From contig NZ_JACJRT010000002.1 in assembly GCF_014697415.1 (NCBI RefSeq), positions 1 through 64,000 of the forward strand: a stretch of 64,000 bases of DNA, read 5' to 3'. Below, piece by piece: positions 16,020-23,122 of this stretch. Source of the stretch: Cyanobium sp. FACHB-13342. Its GTDB lineage: Bacteria; Cyanobacteriota; Cyanobacteriia; PCC-6307; Cyanobiaceae. Within the stretch, counting starts at the first letter, position 1, and the number at the start of each line of letters is the position of its first letter. The notes under the pieces were generated by a model. It worked only from the letters and a program-made list of their open reading frames with translations. It did not search any database and had not been told where the DNA came from. The translations under genes and the position numbers were made by a program.

Positions 16020-16511
16020 ATGACGCGCTTCAGACAGATCTTGCAGGACAGCAGCTATCTCAGGCTGATCGACCGCAGTGAGCAGGTGCTCACCAAGGTG
16101 TTGGGCCTGGTGCTGCTGGTGGTCATGGTGGCGGCCACGGTTCAGCTGATCGGTGTGGTGGGGTTGGCCGTGGTGCAACCGGGCACCCCTTGGCTCTCCA
16201 CAACCCTCAACACCGTGCTCGGTGATCTGCTAACCCTGCTGATTGCCCTGGAGGTTCTCCAGAACATCACCTCCTATCTGCGCCACCACGTGGTGCAGAT
16301 CGAATTGGTGCTGCTCACGGCCATGACCGCGGTGGCGCGGAAGGTGATCGTGCTGCCGCCTGGCGCTGAAAACAAGCCCGAATTGTTGGGTGGGCTCGGC
16401 GTTGCGGTACTCGCCTTGGCGGCCGCCTTTTGGTTGGTGCGCAGTCTCAACATCCGCAAGCCTCCCGCCAGAACAGGGCCAGCCATACGGAACCCGGAGC
16501 CGGATCGGTAG
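16020..16511 (+). CDS. Phosphate-starvation-inducible PsiE-like membrane protein
   Basis: 163 residues, four membrane helices, with the PsiE-family core LIALEVLQNITSYLRHHVVQ and ELVLLTAMTAVARKVIVLPPG. A second copy at 48687-49127 shares this core almost exactly. PsiE proteins are inner-membrane proteins of unknown mechanism; the E. coli gene responds to phosphate limitation and carbon signals, but no Pho box was recognised here. The last 65 bases overlap the convergent Nif11-cupin gene, so the basic C-terminal tail is encoded on both strands. Confidence 0.85.
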   Translation: MTRFRQILQDSSYLRLIDRSEQVLTKVLGLVLLVVMVAATVQLIGVVGLAVVQPGTPWLSTTLNTVLGDLLTLLIALEVLQNITSYLRHHVVQIELVLLTAMTAVARKVIVLPPGAENKPELLGGLGVAVLALAAAFWLVRSLNIRKPPARTGPAIRNPEPDR

Positions 16512-17013
16512 ACACCAGCCGGTGCCGGCGGTGGGCCGGAATCAGCAGGCTGTCGCCCCGGCACAGTTGCCGCACCTGAGCTTCATCTTCAAAGGCAATT
16601 TGGGCGCTCCCCTGCAGCAGCAGCACCCATTCATGGTCGTTCTGGTCGTACCAGAAGTCCGGTGGACTTGAGGCCTGGCAGGAATGGATCCGCTCGAGTC
16701 GCCAGTCGGCTTGCTCCAGCAACACGCTGGTGACCTCTTGGCCCGGTGCTGGACAGGGGGGCATCAACAGGTTGTCGTGACCTGCCAGCGGAGGGTCTGT
16801 TTCCCCCCAGCGCCTGCCGATCTCAAAACCCTGGCTGCGGGCCAGGGCCACCACGCCATGGTGGTCACTGCAATCGCGCAGAGCCTGGCGCAGAACCGGG
16901 TCGGTTTCGCTGCGGGCCACGAACGCATTCAGTTGGCGCACCTTCTCCAGAAATTGCTGCAGCTGGGCTTCAGCCACCGATGGTCTCCGCCTGTTGGTTG
17001 TCCAATCCCCCAT
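16447..17013 (-). CDS. Nif11 domain / cupin domain fusion protein
   Basis: 188 residues in two parts. Residues about 13-65 are a Nif11-type domain (AEAQLQQFLEKVRQLNAF, DPVLRQALRDCSDHHGVVAL, ARSQGFEIG), a fold known from nitrogen-fixation loci and RiPP leader peptides. Residues about 115-180 are a cupin barrel (WYDQNDHEWVLLLQGSAQI, GDSLLIPAHRRHRLVST) with His/Glu metal-ligand candidates. The N-terminal part probably serves recognition rather than cleavage, as no GG cleavage site precedes the cupin. Its start overlaps the GNAT gene by 44 bases, so the two are co-expressed. Function unknown. Confidence 0.8.
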   Translation of the reverse strand: MGDWTTNRRRPSVAEAQLQQFLEKVRQLNAFVARSETDPVLRQALRDCSDHHGVVALARSQGFEIGRRWGETDPPLAGHDNLLMPPCPAPGQEVTSVLLEQADWRLERIHSCQASSPPDFWYDQNDHEWVLLLQGSAQIAFEDEAQVRQLCRGDSLLIPAHRRHRLVSTDPAPGSVWLALFWREACGC

Positions 17014-17503
17014 GGGGTTGGATCAGGGGCTTGATCATCCGCCATCGCAGGAAGGCCTCCCCGGCAAACATCACCGTTTCTTCGGCGTCGATCCGCCAGC
17101 CGAGCCGTAACAGCAGGGGTTTGGACAACTGGCTGGCCTCGGTATGCCACTGCCTGCAACCCTGATGCCAGGCATGGTGTTCAAGGGCCCGCAGGATGGT
17201 GCTGCTGCGTCCCTGCCGGCAGGAGCGTCCACGGCAATAGAGCAGGGAAAGCCTCTGGATCGGATCCAGCAAGCCAAAGGCCTCAATCTGGGTTGGATCG
17301 TTTTCAGCGCAGCTGGCCAGGCCATAGCCCCGGCTGAGGGCGTCCCGCACAGCGTTGCTGGTGTGGGCGTGGTTCGACCAGGCTGCAATCTGGGCGGGGC
17401 TGTAGAGACCTTCGGCCTGGCTGATCACCGCATCGCGATACACCGCTGCCACTTGATCCAGATCGTCCGGATGCAGCTTGCGCAGGCTCGCCATCCATGT
17501 CAT
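16970..17503 (-). CDS. GNAT family N-acetyltransferase
   Basis: 177 residues starting MTWMASLRKLHPDDLDQVA. The acetyl-CoA pyrophosphate loop is seen as CRGRSCRQGRSSTILRALE, an RxxGxG-like variant, followed by HAWHQGCRQWHTEASQ and SKPLLLRLGWR, the usual beta6-alpha4 end motif. The acceptor cannot be told from sequence. It is upstream of, and overlaps, the Nif11-cupin gene, forming a two-gene operon that diverges from cyAbrB. Confidence 0.82.
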   Translation of the reverse strand: MTWMASLRKLHPDDLDQVAAVYRDAVISQAEGLYSPAQIAAWSNHAHTSNAVRDALSRGYGLASCAENDPTQIEAFGLLDPIQRLSLLYCRGRSCRQGRSSTILRALEHHAWHQGCRQWHTEASQLSKPLLLRLGWRIDAEETVMFAGEAFLRWRMIKPLIQPHGGLDNQQAETIGG

Positions 17504-17607
17504 GGGATCAGCTTGCTTTCTATCACTGTTACGCGCGGGCTGGCTAAAGGTCTGAATCTTCCTGGATTGATTTGATCGGCAAAGCTTGGCAGCAGCAGTT
17601 AATGGTG

Positions 17608-17622
17608 TACATTCTGGATGTA
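17608..17622. promoter_or_regulatory. Inverted repeat upstream of cyAbrB
   Basis: TACAT-TCTGG-ATGTA is a perfect 5-base inverted repeat 45 bases before the cyAbrB start, in an AT-rich stretch between two divergent genes. It could be an operator for autoregulation. It does not fit the NtcA pattern GTAN8TAC. No direct evidence of use. Confidence 0.3.
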
Positions 17623-17667
17623 ATCCCTGGGGTGAATCCCCAACCATCCCACCAATCCCCTAAATCA

Positions 17668-18033
17668 ATGCTCACCGGATCGGAACTGCTGGCCAAGGTC
17701 AAAGAACTTGGCGATGTGGGTAAGTCGGAGATCGTCCGGGCTTGCGGGTATGTGTCCAGCAAGAAAGACGGTGGCGATCGGCTCAACTTCACGGCCTTCT
17801 ACGAAGCCCTGCTGGAGGCCAAAGGGGTGGAGCTCGGTGGCTCCGGCAAGGTCGGCAAGGGCGGCCGCAAGCTCAGCTATGTCGCCACCGTGCAAGGCAA
17901 TGGCAACCTGTTGATTGGCAAGGCCTACACCGCCCTGCTCGACCTCAAGCCCGGCGATGAATTCGAAATCAAGCTCGGCCGTAAGCAAATTCGCCTGATC
18001 CCCGCCGGTGCCACCGACGAAGACGAAGAGTGA
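17668..18033 (+). CDS. cyAbrB family transcriptional regulator
   Basis: 121 residues. The N-terminal region (LLAKVKELGDVGKSEIVRACGY, then LNFTAFYEALLEAKG) and the C-terminal AbrB-like barrel (YVATVQGNGNLLIGKAYTAL, GDEFEIKLGRKQIRLIP) are characteristic of cyAbrB proteins. These global DNA-binding regulators of cyanobacteria affect nitrogen, carbon and CO2-uptake genes, so control of the sbtA or ndhF/D region here is conceivable. The ATG at 17668 matches the family N-terminus. A strong terminator follows. Confidence 0.92.
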   Translation: MLTGSELLAKVKELGDVGKSEIVRACGYVSSKKDGGDRLNFTAFYEALLEAKGVELGGSGKVGKGGRKLSYVATVQGNGNLLIGKAYTALLDLKPGDEFEIKLGRKQIRLIPAGATDEDEE

Positions 18034-18089
18034 TCGCTCCCGTGACGGCCTCTGAGGCTTTGTCACCGGACCCCATCCGTCTCAATGCA

Positions 18090-18116
18090 ACCCCCGGCTG
18101 GACCGGGGGTTTTTTG
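18090..18116 (+). terminator. Rho-independent terminator after cyAbrB
   Basis: ACCCCCGG / CCGGGGGT stem of 8 pairs with a 5-base loop followed directly by six T residues (ending TTTTTTG). It lies 57 bases after the cyAbrB stop. Confidence 0.9.
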
Positions 18117-18154
18117 TGACCGCCGAGCCCCAGACTGATAGTCGCCCTGAACGG

Positions 18155-18550
18155 ATGGTCGGAATGCTTCAGCTGATGCGTCGCCATACCGCCAGCGTCC
18201 TGGCGATGCTCTTGACGGCAGCTCTTGCGGTCATGGGATTCGGCCTGTTGCAGGCTCCCGCTCCGGCGCTGGCCGCGTTGGCTCCCGAACAGTCCGCCGG
18301 AGCTGGCTTGTTTGAGCAGCACTGCGTGGGCTGCCATGTCAATGGCGGCAACATCATTCGCCGCGGCAAAACCCTGCGAATGGCCGCGTTGGAGCGCAAC
18401 GGCATCAACGGGCCGGAGCAGATTGCGGCCATCGCTGCAGGCGGTCAGGGCCAGATGTCGGCCTACGGAGCTGTGCTCGGCGAGGGGGGCCCGCAGGCTG
18501 TGGCGGCCTATGTGTGGCAACAGGCCCAGCTGGATTGGCCCAAGGGCTGA
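18155..18550 (+). CDS. c-type cytochrome, cytochrome c6-like (c6B/c6C type)
   Basis: 131 residues: signal peptide to about ALA40, then a class I c-type domain. The heme motif CVGCH is at 57-61 and the axial Met at 101 (GQMSAYG). The sequence after the heme (VNGGNIIRRGKTLRMAALERNG) is closer to the c6B/c6C branch than to plastocyanin-replacing c6. It would be a lumenal or periplasmic electron carrier. Two other ATGs at 18164 and 18176 are possible starts; a GTG at 18116 lies inside the terminator and is unlikely. Confidence 0.88.
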   Translation: MVGMLQLMRRHTASVLAMLLTAALAVMGFGLLQAPAPALAALAPEQSAGAGLFEQHCVGCHVNGGNIIRRGKTLRMAALERNGINGPEQIAAIAAGGQGQMSAYGAVLGEGGPQAVAAYVWQQAQLDWPKG

Positions 18551-18565
18551 GCCCTCTGGAACCTC

Positions 18566-18582
18566 GGCCAACAACATTGGCC
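18566..18582. terminator. Hairpin between convergent genes
   Basis: GGCCAA-CAACA-TTGGCC, a perfect 6-base inverted repeat, lies between the ends of the cytochrome gene and the convergent YciI gene. It may act as a two-way terminator, although no T-run follows on either side. Confidence 0.45.
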
Positions 18583-18601
18583 CGGGTCAACGCCTCCCCG
18601 C

Positions 18602-18868
18602 TCAGAATGCCTGGATCCAGGGATAGACCTGCACGGCCGTCCAGATGCCGTGGCGCCAGTACACATCGCCCTTCACCAGGGTCTCCACCTGCTCCAGACT
18701 TTCGGCCTCATAAATCCCAAACACGTGGGTGCTGCCCTCGGTGGGGCCCAGGGTGATCAGTGTGCCGGCGTCCTTGAGCTGCTGCAGTCCGGCCAGATGT
18801 TCGTCCCGGTAGGGGGTGCGCTTTTCCAGCGCGTTGTCGCAGTAGGTGCCCCAAAGCACAAAGCGCAT
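18602..18868 (-). CDS. YciI family protein
   Basis: 88 residues with the YciI fold: an N-terminal strand MRFVLWGTYCDNAL, then HLAGLQQLKDAGTLITLGPT (conserved His and Gly-Pro) and a ferredoxin-like C-terminus with ESLEQVETLVKGDVYWRHGIW. YciI proteins are small cytosolic dimers of unknown or dehalogenase-like activity with a conserved His-Asp pair. The gene is monocistronic and convergent with the cytochrome gene. Confidence 0.88.
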   Translation of the reverse strand: MRFVLWGTYCDNALEKRTPYRDEHLAGLQQLKDAGTLITLGPTEGSTHVFGIYEAESLEQVETLVKGDVYWRHGIWTAVQVYPWIQAF

Positions 18869-18966
18869 GCTGTTGTCAGGAGGTGGATGGCTTCTGAGGG
18901 TAGGGGCTTGGCGGTTGGTGGTAGGACTATTCAGAAGTTGACCGGTGCTCGTTGCCGGCCCCGTTC

Positions 18967-19242
18967 ATGGTTTCCGCTCCGATGCTTCGCCCCACCCTCC
19001 TGCTCGCCTGTGCGGTCCTGATTGCGGCTCCCGCCCACGCCAACATGGTTCAACAGATCATCGTGGGCAAGTGTTCCCAGGCCATGCAGGACGACTTCAA
19101 GAAGGCCGGGAAAACTCCGCCGGCCGGCATGGTGGATGACACCTGTGGCTGCATCGCCGACGGCATGCTCAAGAAACGCCAGAGCCTCGATCAGGCCAAG
19201 ACCATCTGTGTCAAGCAGACCACGGCCAAATACAACCCCTAA
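18967..19242 (+). CDS. Small secreted Cys-containing protein
   Basis: 91 residues from the ATG at 18967; another ATG at 18982 (MLRPTLLL) also fits. The signal peptide ends at AHA/N. The mature part of about 67 residues has four Cys (KCSQ, DTCGCIAD, TICVKQ), probably two disulfides in the periplasm, and a helical Lys/Gln-rich C-terminus. It looks like the small periplasmic helical proteins common in Synechococcus, but no family name can be supported. Confidence 0.65.
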   Translation: MVSAPMLRPTLLLACAVLIAAPAHANMVQQIIVGKCSQAMQDDFKKAGKTPPAGMVDDTCGCIADGMLKKRQSLDQAKTICVKQTTAKYNP

Positions 19243-19277
19243 GCCACTTGCCAACGGTGGAGCCCGTAGCTAGGGGT

Positions 19278-19361
19278 GAAGTGTTGCCGAGGTCGGGAAG
19301 CGGCCACCAGCTCCCGCACTGTTCCAAACCGGCGGCATCGGGCGTCCCGTTAGGGGCGCCC
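19278..19361 (+). ncRNA. Structured leader, possible cobalamin-riboswitch-like element
   Basis: The 136-base leader before the aminotransferase contains GTCGGGAAGCGG and then AGCTCCCGCACTGT. These resemble the GGGAA and GCTGNCCCCGCAACTGT core segments of AdoCbl riboswitches, though with deletions and a shorter P4 region. A strong 9-pair hairpin (19340-19361, GGGCGTCCC / GGGGCGCCC, loop GTTA) lies 17 bases before the start codon and could be the expression platform. The match is partial, so this is a candidate only. Confidence 0.3.
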
Positions 19362-19378
19362 CCAACCTTTCCCCAGCC

Positions 19379-20611
19379 GTGAGCCAGCCCATCGCCGCGC
19401 ACACCCCGGGGCCGGCGCGGCGGCTGCAGGCCGTGCTCAGTCCGGTGATCCCCGAGCTGGCGGCCCTGGTGCGCGACACCCCGGGCACCCTGTCGCTGGC
19501 CCAGGGCATGGTGGCCTGGGATCCCCCCGAGACCGTTGCCGCCGCCGTGGCGGCGGCCCTGGCCGCCGGCGGCCCCGACTTGCATCGCTATGGCGCCCTG
19601 CAGGGCGACCCCCAGCTTCTGGAGGCCATTGCCGCCAAGTTGACGGCCCACAACCGGCTGGAGCTTGAGGGCTCGGCGCTGGTGGTGACCGCCGGCAGCA
19701 ACATGGCCTTCCATGCCGTGGCCCAGGCGATCGCCGAGGGGCCGCCTGGGGAGCCCAGCGAGGTGATTCTGCCCCTCCCCTACTACTTCAACCACGTGAT
19801 GGCGGTGCAGCTCGCCGGTGCCGTGCCGGTGCTGGTGGAGGGGGGTGCCATTCCCGATCCCGAGCGTCTGGCGGCGGCGATCACGCCGCGCACCCGAGCC
19901 ATCGTCACGGTGTCGCCGAACAACCCCAGCGGGGTGGTGATTCCGGCGCCGGTGTTGGCCGCGATCAACCGGCTCTGCGCCTTGCACGGCCTGTTTCACA
20001 TCAGCGATGAGGCCTACGAGTTGTTTGTGCACGGCCCTGAACCCCATTGGAGTGCGGGCTCCCTGCCCGGCAGTGCGGCCCACACCGTGTCGCTGCACTC
20101 CCTCTCCAAGGCCTACGGCATGGCCGGCTGGCGGCTGGGCTACATGGCGGTGCCCGCCGCCCTGCTGCCGGCGTTGCACAAGGTGCAGGACACGGTGCTG
20201 ATCTGTCCGCCGCGGCTCACCCAGCACGCGGCTCGAGCCGCCTTGGCCGCGGGGTCGGCCTGGTGCGCGCCGCGGATTGCCGCCCTGGCTGGCCGGCGTC
20301 AGCAGCTGCTGGATGCGGTGGCCAGCCAGCGGGACCAGGGGTTGCCGGTGCGCGTGCTGGCCGAGCCGGATGGGGCCTTTTATGCCCTGTTGCAGCTCGA
20401 TGGTGCTGCCGCTGGCCGCCTCAGTGGCGACACCGTGATGCGCCGTCTGGTGCGGGAGCACCGGGTGGCGGCCCTCAGTGGCGAGAGCTTTGGGCTCGCT
20501 GCTGGCCGCGGCGGGCCGGTGCTGCGGCTCAGCTACGGCATGCTCGGCGCCGCCGACTTGGCCGAAGCCCTCGACCGGCTCTTCCGGGGCCTGGGGCTTC
20601 TGCTGGCTTGA
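19379..20611 (+). CDS. PLP-dependent class I/II aminotransferase
   Basis: 410 residues from a GTG start. Fold type I motifs: YGALQGDPQLLEAIA (about 76-90), TAGSNMAF, SPNNPSGVV (about 180-188), HISDEAYELFVH and the PLP-lysine motif SLSKAYGMAGWRLGY near 241-255. The C-terminal Arg for the substrate carboxylate is in PVLRLSYGM. It resembles aspartate/methionine-type aminotransferases; the amino acid is not determined. The leader is highly structured. It is convergent with trpA (11 bases between). Confidence 0.88.
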   Translation: MSQPIAAHTPGPARRLQAVLSPVIPELAALVRDTPGTLSLAQGMVAWDPPETVAAAVAAALAAGGPDLHRYGALQGDPQLLEAIAAKLTAHNRLELEGSALVVTAGSNMAFHAVAQAIAEGPPGEPSEVILPLPYYFNHVMAVQLAGAVPVLVEGGAIPDPERLAAAITPRTRAIVTVSPNNPSGVVIPAPVLAAINRLCALHGLFHISDEAYELFVHGPEPHWSAGSLPGSAAHTVSLHSLSKAYGMAGWRLGYMAVPAALLPALHKVQDTVLICPPRLTQHAARAALAAGSAWCAPRIAALAGRRQQLLDAVASQRDQGLPVRVLAEPDGAFYALLQLDGAAAGRLSGDTVMRRLVREHRVAALSGESFGLAAGRGGPVLRLSYGMLGAADLAEALDRLFRGLGLLLA

Positions 20612-20622
20612 GCCGCCAGGGA

Positions 20623-21468
20623 TCAGCTGTCCAGGGCAGCCCGCAGCTCGGCGCAGAAGCGACCCGCCGCCGCGGACACGTCGCCCTGCTGGCCGTGGGC
20701 TTCCGCCATCACCTTCACCAGGGCGCTGCCCACGATCGCCCCGTCGGCACCCCAGTCGCGCACCTGACGGGCCTGCTCGGGGCCGGAAATGCCGAAACCC
20801 ACCGCCACGGGGGTGTCGCCCTGGCCCTTGAGCTGGCCCACCAGGGGGCCCACCCGGGATTCCAGGCTGGTGCGCACTCCGGTCACGCCGGTGACACTCA
20901 CCAGATAGGTGAAACCGCGGCTGGCGTGGTGGATCCGGCCCATGCGCTCGGCCGGGGTGGTGGGAGCCACCAACAACACCAGATCGAGGCCAGCGGCGGC
21001 GGCAATGGCCGAGAGTTTTTCGGCTTCCTCCAGGGGGAGGTCGGGCACCACCAGGCCCGCGGCTCCAGCGGCGGCGGCGGCGGCGCAGAAGGCCTCCATG
21101 CCCCGGTTGAGCAGGGGGTTGCTGTAGGTGAACAACACCACCGGGATTGTGAGCTCGCCCTTGAGGGAGCTGAGCATCTCCAGCACCCGGGCCGGCGTGG
21201 TGCCGGCGCCGAGGGCCCGGCTAGCGGCGGCCTGGATCACCGGGCCATCGGCCAAAGGGTCGCTGTAGGGGATGCCCAGCTCCACCAGGTCGGCACCGTT
21301 GGCTTCCAGGGCCAGCAGGCAGGAGCGGGTGTGGGCCAGATCTGGGTCGCCCGCCATCAGAAAGGGCATCAGGGCGCAGCGACCCTGTTGGCGCAGGGCG
21401 CTGAATCGCTGCTGGATCGGGGTGGGGGCAGAAGACACAGCAGCAGTGGCAGACACAGCAGCGGGCAC
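20623..21468 (-). CDS. trpA: Tryptophan synthase alpha subunit
   Basis: 281 residues, TIM barrel. Catalytic Glu is in [18 protein letters not shown] and catalytic Asp in [10 protein letters not shown]. The phosphate-binding loops SVTGVTGVR and PVAVGFGIS are present. It cleaves indole-3-glycerol phosphate and passes indole to TrpB. It follows DUF3007 and ndhL on the same strand, an order often seen in cyanobacteria, and the spacing (17 bases) suggests one transcript. Confidence 0.96.
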   Translation of the reverse strand: MPAAVSATAAVSSAPTPIQQRFSALRQQGRCALMPFLMAGDPDLAHTRSCLLALEANGADLVELGIPYSDPLADGPVIQAAASRALGAGTTPARVLEMLSSLKGELTIPVVLFTYSNPLLNRGMEAFCAAAAAAGAAGLVVPDLPLEEAEKLSAIAAAAGLDLVLLVAPTTPAERMGRIHHASRGFTYLVSVTGVTGVRTSLESRVGPLVGQLKGQGDTPVAVGFGISGPEQARQVRDWGADGAIVGSALVKVMAEAHGQQGDVSAAAGRFCAELRAALDS

Positions 21469-21485
21469 GGCTTTGGCCAGTGAGC

Positions 21486-21827
21486 CTATGCCTCGCCCGG
21501 GGGCGCGTCTTGCAGCTGTCCTGTCTCCCGCAGCAGGCGCTCCTGTTCTTCAGGGCTGAGGGCGTCGAACTTGCGCTGCAGGGCTTCCGTGGTGAAGGCG
21601 TCGTAGGCCTCCCGGTACTCGCGGCGCTGCTGGATGAAGGTCATCTGGCCGGTGACCACCCGGAACAGGTAGCTGCCCGTCCAGGCCAGCACCAGAACCA
21701 TCAGCAGGGCCGAAGCGGCAATGCCGGCGGAGAACCCCTCAAAGCCCCCCAGCTGGAACAGTCCATAGCCAGCGGCTCCCAGGCCAAAGACGCCCAGGGC
21801 GAGCACCAGGGCCTTTCCGTTGGTCAT
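21486..21827 (-). CDS. DUF3007 family membrane protein
   Basis: 113 residues: two membrane helices (about 7-27 and 34-56), then a charged helical tail ([34 protein letters not shown]). DUF3007 is specific to oxygenic phototrophs; plant relatives are plastid proteins. It starts inside the last 4 bases of ndhL, so translation is coupled, which suggests a role with the NDH-1 complex or its assembly. Confidence 0.9.
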   Translation of the reverse strand: MTNGKALVLALGVFGLGAAGYGLFQLGGFEGFSAGIAASALLMVLVLAWTGSYLFRVVTGQMTFIQQRREYREAYDAFTTEALQRKFDALSPEEQERLLRETGQLQDAPPGEA

Positions 21828-22081
21828 GGCTGCAGGTCACCCTGGCCGGCCATGCGCAGATTGATGAAGGGGGAAAACAGGATCAGGCCAGGAAAAAACA
21901 GGAACACCAGGCCGTAGACCCCGAAGCGCTCCAGTTTGCCCATCAGCGTCCAGCGCTTGATCATCCAGGCGTAGAGGAGCAGGGGCACCACAACGAGGTA
22001 AGTGCCGCCGAGTACCGCATAGCCGGCAAGCACGAGCAGGGTGTCCTGCGGAATGGATTGGAGGAATCCGGGCAGCGGCAC
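21824..22081 (-). CDS. ndhL: NAD(P)H-quinone oxidoreductase subunit L
   Basis: 85 residues with two membrane helices ([25 protein letters not shown] and the [18 protein letters not shown] segment), joined by [15 protein letters not shown]. This is NdhL, a cyanobacterial/plastid-specific subunit of the thylakoid NDH-1 complex (formerly IctA, needed for CO2 uptake). It leads the ndhL-DUF3007-trpA unit, and its start is 49 bases from the divergent tRNA-Leu gene. Confidence 0.95.
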   Translation of the reverse strand: MPLPGFLQSIPQDTLLVLAGYAVLGGTYLVVVPLLLYAWMIKRWTLMGKLERFGVYGLVFLFFPGLILFSPFINLRMAGQGDLQP

Positions 22082-22130
22082 GGCAGGCCTGCGGTGGGTG
22101 GTGATGTGGTGAATTTAGGATGGTCCGGCT

Positions 22131-22214
22131 GGGGGCATGGCGGAATTGGTAGACGCAGCGGACTTAAAATCCGCAGACGGCAACGTTGTGGGGGTTCAAG
22201 TCCCCCTGCCCCCA
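22131..22214 (+). tRNA. tRNA-Leu(UAA), intronless
   Basis: A 7-pair acceptor stem GGGGGCA/TGCCCCC, D-arm GCGGAATTGGTAGACGC, anticodon stem-loop GCGGA-CTTAAAA-TCCGC with anticodon TAA, a long type II variable arm and T-arm GGGGG-TTCAAGT-CCCCC, with A as discriminator. CCA is not encoded. The anticodon loop is not interrupted, unlike the group I intron found at this site in many beta-cyanobacteria and plastids. Confidence 0.97.
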
Positions 22215-22511
22215 CTGGCGTTCTGTCGGCCTTGGCCCGAGGTTCGCGACGCAAACACGGACTGGGTTCGAGATTCGGTCTAAGATGTGTGCAACCGGCA
22301 GAAGCCGGCGGGCTTCGAGCCCGCGCACGCCGGTCCCAGCACCTTGCATCCCCTTCGCTTCCTGGGGAAGGCCTCTCAAGTCAGACGATCGAGCCAGGTT
22401 TCCAGACCGATCGATGTCCCATTGACTGTCCAGCCGGACTGTCTTGTGTGATTCCCCCCTTGGGAGGAATGGCAGTCCTCCGGTGCGAGACCCATATCTG
22501 TTGAACCGTCC
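22215..22511 (+). other. Structured non-coding stretch after tRNA-Leu
   Basis: No convincing gene in these 297 bases. It contains several strong hairpins: GCGGGCT-TCG-AGCCCGC (about 22308-22324), CCGGCAGAAGCCGG just before it, and GGAGGA-ATGGCAG-TCCTCC (about 22463-22481). A possible -10 element, TAAGAT, lies near 22280. It could be a long 5' leader for the small frame at 22512, or an independent small RNA. Confidence 0.4.
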
Positions 22512-22673
22512 ATGTCTCCTGTTGTGTCCCCGACATCCTTCTCAGCGACCCCGACCTTGTCGTCTCCCCTTTCCGGCCGCTCCAGTGGCCCCAGCTGCCC
22601 TTTGCATCAACGCCCCCAAGGGCGCCCGGCATCCCAGCCGCTCACGTGGGAGGAGTTGCTCGGCCAGCGCTGA
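22512..22673 (+). CDS. Candidate small protein, Ser/Pro-rich
   Basis: A 53-residue frame starting MSPVVSPTSFSATPTLSS and ending QPLTWEELLGQR. The Ser/Thr/Pro-rich body and helical end are low in complexity, so the reading is tentative. A 6-pair inverted repeat, AGCGCT-GAGC-AGCGCT, overlaps the stop region. The last 32 bases overlap the convergent gene at 22642. In favour: it is the only ATG-led frame fitting the gap after the structured leader. Against: no strong ribosome-binding site and no recognised family. Confidence 0.3.
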   Translation: MSPVVSPTSFSATPTLSSPLSGRSSGPSCPLHQRPQGRPASQPLTWEELLGQR

Positions 22674-23091
22674 GCAGCGCTTGAAAGTGCCGGCCCTCAT
22701 CTCCCGGAGTGTCCGACGTGTTGAACAGCACGTCCAGATGCTCGCCCAGGCGCACCGTCAGTTCTTCCAGAACCAGTTCCTGGGGACATTCCCCCAGCCA
22801 GCTGACATTGAGGTAAACCGTCTGGCGGCTGTCCGAGAAATGGCTCTTGGCACCGGGCAAGTCGTCGTCGGTCACCAGCTCCACGGCCGGTAGGCCGCGG
22901 AAGTCTCCCTGGGCCAGCGCCTCGGCCAGGCTCACCAGGGCCGCCGGGGGCTCGCCCAGCCCCAGGGCGTGCACGGAGGCGCTCACCAGGCTGCCATCGG
23001 CGGCCCAGTCCAAAACCTGTTGACGCCAGGCCTCCAGGCACGCTCCAAGCTGTTCACTCGTGGATGGCGACGAGGATGGCGACACGGTCAT
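22642..23091 (-). CDS. Hypothetical protein with DTPGDEG motif
   Basis: 149 residues. The C-terminal half (FRGLPAVELVTDDDLPGAK, QTVYLNVSWL, LVLEELTVRLGEHLDVLFN, TSDTPGDEGRHFQALL) resembles the conserved domain of cyanobacterial RTX/hemolysin-type secreted proteins that carries LEExGHxxD...DTPGDEG, but the usual His after the Glu is absent. It follows a Nif11 gene by 31 bases on the same strand, so the two are probably co-transcribed. Whether it is secreted is unknown, as no signal peptide is seen. Confidence 0.7.
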   Translation of the reverse strand: MTVSPSSSPSTSEQLGACLEAWRQQVLDWAADGSLVSASVHALGLGEPPAALVSLAEALAQGDFRGLPAVELVTDDDLPGAKSHFSDSRQTVYLNVSWLGECPQELVLEELTVRLGEHLDVLFNTSDTPGDEGRHFQALLSAGRATPPT

Positions 23092-23122
23092 CGGCTGTTG
23101 AAGAGGGGGCTGGGGAGATGGG

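Noticed and set aside
20047-21483. + strand frame of 478 codons running from the aminotransferase into trpA
   Set aside because: It is out of frame with the aminotransferase and antisense to trpA, with His/Gly-rich shadow composition.
22444-22893. + strand frame of 149 codons
   Set aside because: Half of it is antisense to the convergent gene at 22642 and it has no ribosome-binding site; the ATG at 22512 in another frame is the better candidate.
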